9,892 nucleotides of DNA, from contig ONEU01000062.1 in the NCBI GenBank assembly GCA_900316925.1, positions 1 to 9,892 of the forward strand, given 5' to 3'. Under the pieces are notes generated by a model that did not search any database, had not been told where the DNA came from, and saw only the letters and a list, made by a program, of their open reading frames with translations. The position numbers were made by a program, and so were the translations under genes. Below, one piece after another: positions 1 to 5,302 of the stretch. Every line of letters starts with the position of its first letter. Positions within the stretch are counted from its first letter, which is position 1. This DNA comes from an uncultured Eubacteriales bacterium. GTDB taxonomy: Bacteria > Bacillota > Clostridia > Oscillospirales > Acutalibacteraceae.

Positions 1-1288
1 CGTAGGGATCCGAGAAGCACCAGGTCAATCCCAGTTCATTGACCTTCGGAGCGGATTCCGACACGATATCATAGGAGAGATATTTCTTGACATTCGCAGC
101 AAGTGCGGTGATCTCTGTCGTTTTGACATTGGTGGTAATGAGGGGGCCGATCTCGTAGATGATCGAGAGCACCTTGCCAAGATCAGCTTTTCTCATATCG
201 TTGATAATCAGGCTGATAACACCTCTCTGACGCTCGGTCCTGGTGAAGTCGTCGCCGCTGCAGATATCATCCTCACCGCGGTTTCTGGCGTGCCAGAGTG
301 CCTGACGTCCGTCAAGGTGCACTACAGCGGTAGGTTCCTTGTCGCCGTCTGCCGTAAAGCTGAGCAGATTCTTATTGAGGGGCTTGTCGGCTTCGGGAAC
401 ATTATTGAGCCAGTAGCTTCTCAGATTGGCGCGGATGGATTCTTTATAGTCACCCTCAGCCTGGGTATATTCATCCTGTTGGTTGATCCATGACTGCCAG
501 TTGATATAATCGACTTCTTCCTCTGTCAGCGGAACATTGATACCGCCGAGGACGTCGATAATATTACGGAAGCTGCCGAAATCGACGACGGCATAGCGGT
601 CGATCCTGATGCCGTAATTCTTCTGGATGGTACTGACCGCCAGAGAAGCGCCGCCGAGGGTATAGGAGGCGTTGAGGCGGTTGTCGCCGTAGCCGGGAAT
701 TTCCACCAGGGTATCTCTCATAAAGGAGAGCATTTTCAGCTTACGGTGGCGGGTATCAATCGAGAACAGCACCATGGTATCGGAATTGCCGGTATCGGAA
801 CCCGATCTCGTATCAGCGCCGAAGAGCATGATATTGAGCACCATGGGATCCTCCAGCAGATTGCCGGTATAGGTACTGACCTTTTTATAATCGGAGCTTT
901 CCTTCTTATCCGATTCTTCCTTGATAACGATCTTGGAGGTCTGTCCTTCATCCTCATTGATAGCCTGATAGTTGACCCGATGAAAATAGGTAAAGACGAC
1001 CAGCAGCACCACGCCCGCCAGAATCATCAGACTGCCCAGAACGGAGGCAGCCGCATTCAGCGCCACCCGTTTTTTGGTCAGCTTTTTCTTTGCCGGCGGC
1101 CGCTTCACAGGAGGCTTTGCCGCTGTCTGAGGGCTTCTCTGCGGGATACTTGTTTTTTCGGAAGAACTTCTGATTTCCTGATGATAGAAGACAATCTGTT
1201 CCACCGGTTCCTCGCTTTTAGGTACCGGTGGTTTCTGGGGCGGAACAGTCTGTTTTTCTTTGCCGTTTTCCTTGTGATCTGGTGACAT
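1..1288 (-). CDS. LCP (LytR-CpsA-Psr) family cell-wall glycopolymer ligase, partial at C-terminus
   Basis: LCP proteins are membrane-anchored enzymes that move undecaprenyl-linked glycopolymers (teichoic acids, capsule) onto peptidoglycan on the outer face of the membrane. I translated 429 codons from the ATG at 1286-1288, and the frame is still open at base 1, so the end is missing. Residues 1-73 are a Pro/Lys/Glu-rich cytoplasmic leader ending in a basic stretch (KKKLTKKR). Residues 78-101 form one membrane helix. The LCP domain starts near residue 150 and shows the family signatures: GADTRSGSD (157-165), SDTMVLFSID (169-178), MRDTLVEIPG (190-199), DNRLNASYTLGGA (202-214), DVLGGINV (245-252), and a late Arg-rich signature with R335, R337 and FTRTERQR (348-355). 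D159, R161, R191, D192 and R204 match the phosphate- and metal-binding positions of the family. AGGAG lies 5 bases upstream of the start. About 70 residues separate LGGINV from the LDGRQA motif, longer than I expect. The family call is secure, but the substrate polymer is unknown. Confidence 0.93.
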   Translation of the reverse strand, partial: MSPDHKENGKEKQTVPPQKPPVPKSEEPVEQIVFYHQEIRSSSEKTSIPQRSPQTAAKPPVKRPPAKKKLTKKRVALNAAASVLGSLMILAGVVLLVVFTYFHRVNYQAINEDEGQTSKIVIKEESDKKESSDYKKVSTYTGNLLEDPMVLNIMLFGADTRSGSDTGNSDTMVLFSIDTRHRKLKMLSFMRDTLVEIPGYGDNRLNASYTLGGASLAVSTIQKNYGIRIDRYAVVDFGSFRNIIDVLGGINVPLTEEEVDYINWQSWINQQDEYTQAEGDYKESIRANLRSYWLNNVPEADKPLNKNLLSFTADGDKEPTAVVHLDGRQALWHARNRGEDDICSGDDFTRTERQRGVISLIINDMRKADLGKVLSIIYEIGPLITTNVKTTEITALAANVKKYLSYDIVSESAPKVNELGLTWCFSDPY

Positions 1289-1371
1289 AGAGCTTCTCCT
1301 CTTTGTAAAACAAAAATCAATCGGCTTTCTGACAATGGAACAAATCGGGCCCTTCCCGAATATCATTCCCT

Positions 1372-1400
1372 ATTATATATGAGAAAACGTCAATAAGCAA
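1372..1400 (-). promoter_or_regulatory. Candidate sigma-A promoter for the LCP gene
   Basis: On the minus strand, a perfect TATAAT (1377-1372) lies 17 bases downstream of TTGCTT (1400-1395). The -35 matches the consensus at only three positions. Transcription would start near 1365, giving a leader of roughly 75 bases before the LCP start. A nearby TTGACG (1393-1388) is a better -35 by sequence but sits only 10 bases from the -10. The leader also has a small 5-bp hairpin (1345-1359) with no T-run. Confidence 0.42.
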
Positions 1401-1402
1401 AC

Positions 1403-1436
1403 AAAAAAGAAAAAAATGTCGTGTTCGATATTTTTT
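1403..1436 (-). terminator. Weak A/U-rich intrinsic terminator after the yfbR homologue
   Basis: Bases 1411-1436 can fold as AAAAAAT / ATTTTTT arms around an inner TCG/CGA stem with a four-base loop. On the minus strand there is one A.C mismatch inside the stem. The stem is followed on the minus strand by a further run of six Ts (1408-1403). It lies 40 bases past the stop of the HD-domain gene and just upstream of the candidate LCP promoter, which is where a terminator would fit. The stem is almost all A-T, so stability is doubtful. On the plus strand the mismatch becomes a G.U pair. Confidence 0.35.
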
Positions 1437-1475
1437 GTCAGGGAGAAGCGAAAATTTCTGTTGATTATTCCGACG

Positions 1476-2069
1476 TCAGAGTGCCAGATTCTGTTCATCC
1501 AGCGACAGACTGTAAGAGGGGAGGAAGTCCTCCATAAAAATGCGGACTTCTTCCAGCTGCATACGCTCCAGTCCGGCAAGGATCTCGCCCTTGGCTTTTC
1601 CGAACTCCGTATTGCCCATCTGTTCCTCTTCGATGCACTTGATCAAAGCGGAGAGCTTATCGGCAGCTTTCACCAGTCTGAGCAGACGGGGATCCTCTTC
1701 CTGGGGCAGCAGCAGCTCCTGGTATTCCTGCCGCAGATCATCCGGCAGGGAAGAGAGCAGGTGCTCCGAAGCCTCACGCTCAATATCCTTGTAGGCATTG
1801 CGCAGGGTTTTGCTGGAATATTTGATGGGCGTGGGCAGATCGCCGGTGATAATCTCTGAACAGTCGTGGAACATGGCGATCACCGCAGCGTGTTCGGCAT
1901 CCAGCTGACTGCCGAGCCGGCGATTGCTGATAACCGTCAATGCGTGGGCGAGCATGGCGACGGTCAGACTGTGCTCACTGATATTCTCCTGACGGGTGTT
2001 GTTCATCAGTGACCAACGGTTGATATACTTCATGCGTGACATCATGGCAAAAAAATGATAGCTGCTCAT
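1476..2069 (-). CDS. yfbR: YfbR-type HD-domain 5'-deoxynucleotidase
   Basis: YfbR removes the phosphate from deoxyribonucleoside 5'-monophosphates, a cytoplasmic step in nucleotide turnover. The 197-residue protein is close in length to E. coli YfbR (199). It keeps the family residues at the same numbers: R18-W19, H33, H68-D69, E72, D77 and D137. These sit in the motifs INRWSLM (16-22), ENISEHSL (28-35), MFHDCSEIITGDLPTPIKY (66-84) and KAADKLSALIKC (134-145). H33, H68, D69 and D137 are the HD metal ligands. The C-terminus ends in a SYSLSLDE-like run, as in E. coli. I chose the ATG at 2067-2069 because AAGGAGG sits 7 bases upstream and MSSYHFFAMMSR aligns with the start of YfbR. The in-frame ATG at 2108 would add 13 residues unlike the family. 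No strong sigma-A promoter is obvious. The best is a weak extended -10 (TGG-TAAGGT, 2107-2099) with TTGTTT 17 bases upstream. Confidence 0.93.
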   Translation of the reverse strand: MSSYHFFAMMSRMKYINRWSLMNNTRQENISEHSLTVAMLAHALTVISNRRLGSQLDAEHAAVIAMFHDCSEIITGDLPTPIKYSSKTLRNAYKDIEREASEHLLSSLPDDLRQEYQELLLPQEEDPRLLRLVKAADKLSALIKCIEEEQMGNTEFGKAKGEILAGLERMQLEEVRIFMEDFLPSYSLSLDEQNLAL

Positions 2070-2110
2070 TTTCCATCCTCCTTGTTTCTGATGACAATAC
2101 CTTACCACAT

Positions 2111-2195
2111 TTCCGCGAAAAAAACAATTCCTGATTCATCAGGATTGTCCTTCTTTTGGGACAGATACGGTTCTGCGAAATCTGACGGTTCCTGA
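2111..2195. repeat. Imperfect direct repeat in the divergent intergenic region
   Basis: TTCCGCGAAA (2111-2120) followed after 7 bases by TTCCTGA (2128-2134) recurs as TTCTGCGAAA (2171-2180) followed after 8 bases by TTCCTGA (2189-2195). The two copies start 60 bases apart and differ at one position in the 10-mer. The first copy overlaps the hairpin at 2118-2147. The pair could be a duplicated regulator site or chance similarity in a short region. Confidence 0.35.
2118..2147 (-). terminator. Terminator-like hairpin with U-run just upstream of the yfbR homologue
   Basis: Read on the minus strand, CAATCCTGA (2147-2139), the loop TGAA and TCAGGAATTG (2134-2125) form a 9-bp stem with one bulged A. 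Seven Ts follow directly (2124-2118). This has the form of an intrinsic terminator. It ends about 49 bases before the yfbR-homologue ATG. It therefore either blocks minus-strand transcripts entering from the yfhO side or acts as an attenuator in a longer leader. Confidence 0.5.
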
Positions 2196-2234
2196 ATATT
2201 TTTTTCATTAACAGTAGATTTTTAAAAAAGAGTG

Positions 2235-2243
2235 TGATAGAAT
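2235..2243 (+). promoter_or_regulatory. Extended -10 promoter candidate for the yfhO-family gene
   Basis: TG-A-TAGAAT (TG at 2235-2236, hexamer 2238-2243) is an extended -10 with five of six consensus bases. No good -35 is seen at 16-18 bases. TTAACA (2208-2213) matches well but is 24 bases away. The start of transcription would be near 2250, about 60 bases before the ATG. Confidence 0.45.
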
Positions 2244-2253
2244 AGGAAGGTAA

Positions 2254-2276
2254 TTGTCCTGATACCAACAGGACAA
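2254..2276 (+). other. Perfect 8-bp stem-loop at the predicted 5' end of the yfhO-family mRNA
   Basis: TTGTCCTG (2254-2261) and CAGGACAA (2269-2276) are exact inverse complements around the 7-base loop ATACCAA. The hairpin begins a few bases after the predicted transcription start and ends 19 bases before AAGGAGG. No T-run follows, so it is not a terminator. It could be an mRNA-stabilising 5' hairpin or a dyad-symmetric operator. Confidence 0.5.
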
Positions 2277-2308
2277 ACGCAAAACTGCTCATTCAAGGAG
2301 GAGATAGA

Positions 2309-4987
2309 ATGACAACAGCAAAAACGCTGCTTGATGTCAGAAAGAACTATTTTTTGCGAACGTTTCTGTGGGCACTGGGACTTGCCCTCATCATTTTCCT
2401 GCCCTGGATCATCTTCAATAACGGTTATTTTTTCTTTTACGGAGATTATAACGTCCAGCAGATTCCTTTCTATCAGATGATTCACGATTCTCTGCAAAAC
2501 GGCAACATCGGTTGGAGCTATACCACCGACCTGGGTGCCAATATCATCGGCTCCTACAGCTTCTATATGATCGGAAGTCCGTTCTTCTGGTTCACGCTGC
2601 TGTTCCCCAGCGACGCCGTACCATACCTTGTGGCGCCCCTGCTGATCCTGAAATTTGCCCTGGCTGCCCTGGCTGCCTACACCTTCCTCCGGCGCTATGT
2701 CAAAAATCAGAATTATGCCGTATTCGGCGCGCTGCTCTATGCCTTCTCAGGCTTCGGCATTTATAACATCTTCTTCAACCATTTCCATGAGGCAATGATT
2801 ACCTTCCCGTTCCTGCTGGCTGCCGTGGATGCTTTCGTCTACGACAAACGCAAGGGTGTGGTGGCCTACGCTGTCTTCGCCTCCTGCTTTATCAATTACT
2901 ATTTCTTTGTCGGACAGGCCGTATTTGTATTCCTCTACTGGTTCTTCCGTATGCGTACCGGCAGCTTCCGCATGACCTTCAAGGATTTTATGCGTTTTGC
3001 CGTAGAAGTGGTCCTGGGATTTGCCGCAAGTGCCGTGATCCTGCTACCGTCCATTCTGTCCGTCATACAGAACTCGAGAGTCAACAGCGCCCCCAACGGC
3101 TGGGGAGCCGTGACCTATTCCAGCGACCAGCGCTATGTCCATATCATCGAGTCCTTCTTCTTCCCGCCGGATATGCCCGCCTACGCTAACTTCACTCCCG
3201 ATTCCAACGCAAAATGGGCATCCGTGGCCGGTTGGCTGCCGCTGTTCAGCATGGTAGGCGTGCTCTCCTTCTATAAGCTGAAAACACATAAATGGCTGCG
3301 GATCTTTGTTCCCGTGCTGTTCCTGATGGCCCTGATCCCGATCTTCAACAGCCTGTTCCAGCTGCTCAATTCCTCCTACTATGCCCGTTGGTTCTATATG
3401 CTCACCCTGATGCTGGCACTCTGTACGGCTATCTCCCTTGACCATGACGAGACCCCGTTCCGTCCGGCACTCAAGCTCACCTTTATCATCACCGCCCTGA
3501 TCACCGCCCTGATCGGCTTTATGCCCAACACCACCACCGATTCCAAGGGCGTTTCTACCACGACCTACGGTATCGAAAAATACCCTGATCGTTTCTGGGT
3601 CTGGGTAGGCATTGCCTTTGTCTGCCTTATCACCCTGGCAATCCTGATGAATTTCCGCAAGAACCAGAAGGTCTTCATCCGTTCCATCGGAATCGCCCTG
3701 TCAGTCGTCATTGCCGGATACGGTAATGTCCTGGTAGGCGTCGGCGTCACCAACGCAAGCTACAGGAAGGATTACATCAAGGGCTACGCGCTGGACAACA
3801 AGGACGCCTTTGATATCCCCGACCTGAAAAACGTCCGTTCCGATTTCTATGACGAGATGGACAACATGGGAATGTACTGGCAGATTCCCACCATCCAGGC
3901 CTTCCAGAGTATCGTTCCCGGTTCGATCATGGATTTCTACAAAGCCATCGGCGAGGAGCGTTCCGTGGGTTCCCGCCCGAAAACGGAAGTCTACGGCATC
4001 AGAAGTTTCCTGTCCTGTAAGTACCTGTTTGACAACGATAAGAACGGCAAGGCCTTTGCGACCTCCGCCACCAATAACCTGATGCCGGGATGGAAGCTGA
4101 TCGACACAGCACACAGCTATAAGGTGTATGAAAACGAGTATTACATCCCCTACGGCTTCACATACGACACCTACATCACCGAGAAAGAGTTTGACGACTG
4201 CGACGAGAGCAAGAGACACCTGCTCCTGCTGAAATCCATCGTCCTGACGGATGAACAGATTGCCAAGTATGGTGATTTCCTTGCCCATGACGAGAAACTC
4301 ACCACCTACAAGTACACCAACAGCGAATACTTTGATGACTGCACCGAGCGCAAGAAGCTGACCTGTTCCTCCGTTGACTTTGAGAACGGCAGCTTTACCG
4401 CTTCCATCACCACCGGTGATTCCGCAGAGCTGGTATTCTTCTCGATCCCCTATGAAAAGGGCTGGACCGCCGAGGTAAACGGACAGCCTGCCGAGATTGA
4501 GAAGGTCAACGTCGGCTTCATGGCTGTCAAGGTTCCCGGCAATACCAATGCGACCATCCGCTTCCGTTTCCAGACACCCGGACTTCTGGTCGGTGCCGCT
4601 GTTACCGGCGGAGCGGTAGTCCTGTTTGTGGTTTACATGATCCTCTGGAAGGTTCCGAAAAAGCGCCGTGAGGAAGGTCTTGCGCTGATTGACGATCTGA
4701 ACGAAAGCACCGTTGAGGATTCCTCCGCCTACTTTGAACTGACAGATGAAGCGCTGATTGAAGAAGCGGAGAGCGGGGAGGAAGAGGATCCCGAAGAGCA
4801 CCTCGAAGAGGAGCTCACCGATGCAGGCGAACCGTCTGAGGATGATGACGGCGAGGGCGAGATCGAAGCGATGGCCGGTGAGAACACCGAGGAAGAAAGC
4901 GCCGAGGAAGCTCCCGACAAAAAGGACGACCTGATCATCCTGCTCGATGAGGCCAAGAAAAAACTCAAAAAAGACGACGAAGCATAA
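2309..4987 (+). CDS. yfhO: YfhO-family polytopic membrane protein (GT-C-like glycosyltransferase)
   Basis: The YfhO family consists of multi-pass membrane proteins of about 850-900 residues resembling GT-C glycosyltransferases. Bacillus and Listeria members are linked to adding sugars to lipoteichoic acid outside the membrane from lipid-linked donors. This protein has 892 residues. A first membrane helix (about 17-38) is followed by an outside loop with GDYNVQQIPFYQ (45-56) and TDLGANIIGSYSFY (73-86), typical of YfhO; D46 is the likely catalytic acid (inference). Many hydrophobic helices follow to about residue 482. A large extracytoplasmic domain spans about 485-755, and a final helix about 757-782 ends in KVPKKRR. 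From 788 to the end is a 105-residue tail with 45 Asp/Glu, ending in a Lys-rich stretch (DEAKKKLKKDDEA). The tail is not part of the family as I know it. AGGAGG lies 7 bases upstream of the ATG. The gene looks monocistronic. The family call is firm, but the acceptor polymer is unknown. Confidence 0.9.
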   Translation: MTTAKTLLDVRKNYFLRTFLWALGLALIIFLPWIIFNNGYFFFYGDYNVQQIPFYQMIHDSLQNGNIGWSYTTDLGANIIGSYSFYMIGSPFFWFTLLFPSDAVPYLVAPLLILKFALAALAAYTFLRRYVKNQNYAVFGALLYAFSGFGIYNIFFNHFHEAMITFPFLLAAVDAFVYDKRKGVVAYAVFASCFINYYFFVGQAVFVFLYWFFRMRTGSFRMTFKDFMRFAVEVVLGFAASAVILLPSILSVIQNSRVNSAPNGWGAVTYSSDQRYVHIIESFFFPPDMPAYANFTPDSNAKWASVAGWLPLFSMVGVLSFYKLKTHKWLRIFVPVLFLMALIPIFNSLFQLLNSSYYARWFYMLTLMLALCTAISLDHDETPFRPALKLTFIITALITALIGFMPNTTTDSKGVSTTTYGIEKYPDRFWVWVGIAFVCLITLAILMNFRKNQKVFIRSIGIALSVVIAGYGNVLVGVGVTNASYRKDYIKGYALDNKDAFDIPDLKNVRSDFYDEMDNMGMYWQIPTIQAFQSIVPGSIMDFYKAIGEERSVGSRPKTEVYGIRSFLSCKYLFDNDKNGKAFATSATNNLMPGWKLIDTAHSYKVYENEYYIPYGFTYDTYITEKEFDDCDESKRHLLLLKSIVLTDEQIAKYGDFLAHDEKLTTYKYTNSEYFDDCTERKKLTCSSVDFENGSFTASITTGDSAELVFFSIPYEKGWTAEVNGQPAEIEKVNVGFMAVKVPGNTNATIRFRFQTPGLLVGAAVTGGAVVLFVVYMILWKVPKKRREEGLALIDDLNESTVEDSSAYFELTDEALIEEAESGEEEDPEEHLEEELTDAGEPSEDDDGEGEIEAMAGENTEEESAEEAPDKKDDLIILLDEAKKKLKKDDEA

Positions 4988-5029
4988 ACGAACAGATGCA
5001 GGCATCCGGTTCTGAATAAACACCTTGCC

Positions 5030-5082
5030 GACTCCGGTAGATGGGCTGATGGAACAGATCACCCAATACCGGAGTCTTTTTT
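5030..5082 (+). terminator. Strong intrinsic terminator of the yfhO-family gene
   Basis: GACTCCGGTA (5030-5039) pairs perfectly with TACCGGAGTC (5067-5076). Inside the loop, GGGcTGAT (5043-5050) pairs with ATCACCC (5058-5064) with one bulged C, making a long two-tier stem. Six Ts follow (5077-5082), then CTTGTT. It begins 42 bases after the stop codon. The minus-strand side has no T-run, so it works in one direction. Confidence 0.9.
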
Positions 5083-5152
5083 CTTGTTGCTTCTTTCAAT
5101 CAAAGATTCTCTTACGGCAAAGATTATCCCGCGGCGAATTTTGGAAAGGGGT

Positions 5153-5193
5153 CCGTGGAAAACCTTTTTTCGCCAGAAAAAGGTTTTCACCGG
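5153..5193. repeat. Intergenic palindrome with a 12-bp perfect stem
   Basis: GAAAACCTTTTT (5158-5169) and AAAAAGGTTTTC (5177-5188) are exact inverse complements around a 7-base loop (TCGCCAG). After a two-base mismatch the arms continue as CCG / CGG (5153-5155, 5191-5193). No T-run follows on either strand outside the stem, and it lies about 75 bases beyond a complete terminator. It is therefore unlikely to be needed for termination. The form, preceded by AAAGGGGTCCG, resembles short dispersed palindromic elements of Ruminococcaceae genomes. That resemblance is from memory and untested. Confidence 0.55.
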
Positions 5194-5240
5194 TAACTGG
5201 CAGGTCAAAAATGATTTCCGTGCACAAGAATAATTCCCAC

Positions 5241-5269
5241 TTGCAAGCCCCTCCGGTATATGGTATAAT
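5241..5269 (+). promoter_or_regulatory. Sigma-A promoter for the GH13 gene
   Basis: TTGCAA (5241-5246), a 17-base spacer and a perfect TATAAT (5264-5269), preceded by the extended element TG-G (5261-5263). Transcription would start near 5276, giving a leader of under 30 bases. GGAGG (5290-5294) sits 8 bases before the ATG. I see no obvious CcpA-type cre site overlapping it. Confidence 0.8.
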
Positions 5270-5302
5270 GTATAAAAATTACCTGTATCGGAGGTTTTCA
5301 TT

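Larger units (their letters stand above)
4988..5302. other. 315-base intergenic region between yfhO and GH13 genes
   Basis: It holds the yfhO terminator (5030-5082), an AT-rich palindrome (5153-5193) and the GH13 promoter (5241-5269). The rest (5083-5150) has no convincing gene; I see only a repeated CAAAGATT (5101-5108 and 5118-5125). Short open frames crossing the region lack ribosome binding sites and run through the terminator and the palindrome. Confidence 0.7.

Noticed and set aside
746..1285. 179-codon plus-strand frame across the start of the LCP gene
   Set aside because: It is the complement of the LCP coding frame, has no ribosome binding site, and its composition (runs of His, Arg and Phe) is that of a shadow.
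1345..1359. Hairpin TCGGG / CCCGA in the LCP leader as a terminator or riboswitch
   Set aside because: The stem is only 5 bp with a 5-base loop, no T-run follows on the minus strand, and the leader is too short for any riboswitch class I recognise.
3701..5062. 453-codon open frame on the minus strand overlapping the end of the yfhO-family gene
   Set aside because: It is antisense to a clear YfhO protein, resembles no family I know, and its start region lies inside the yfhO terminator. The long open run reflects biased codon use on the other strand.
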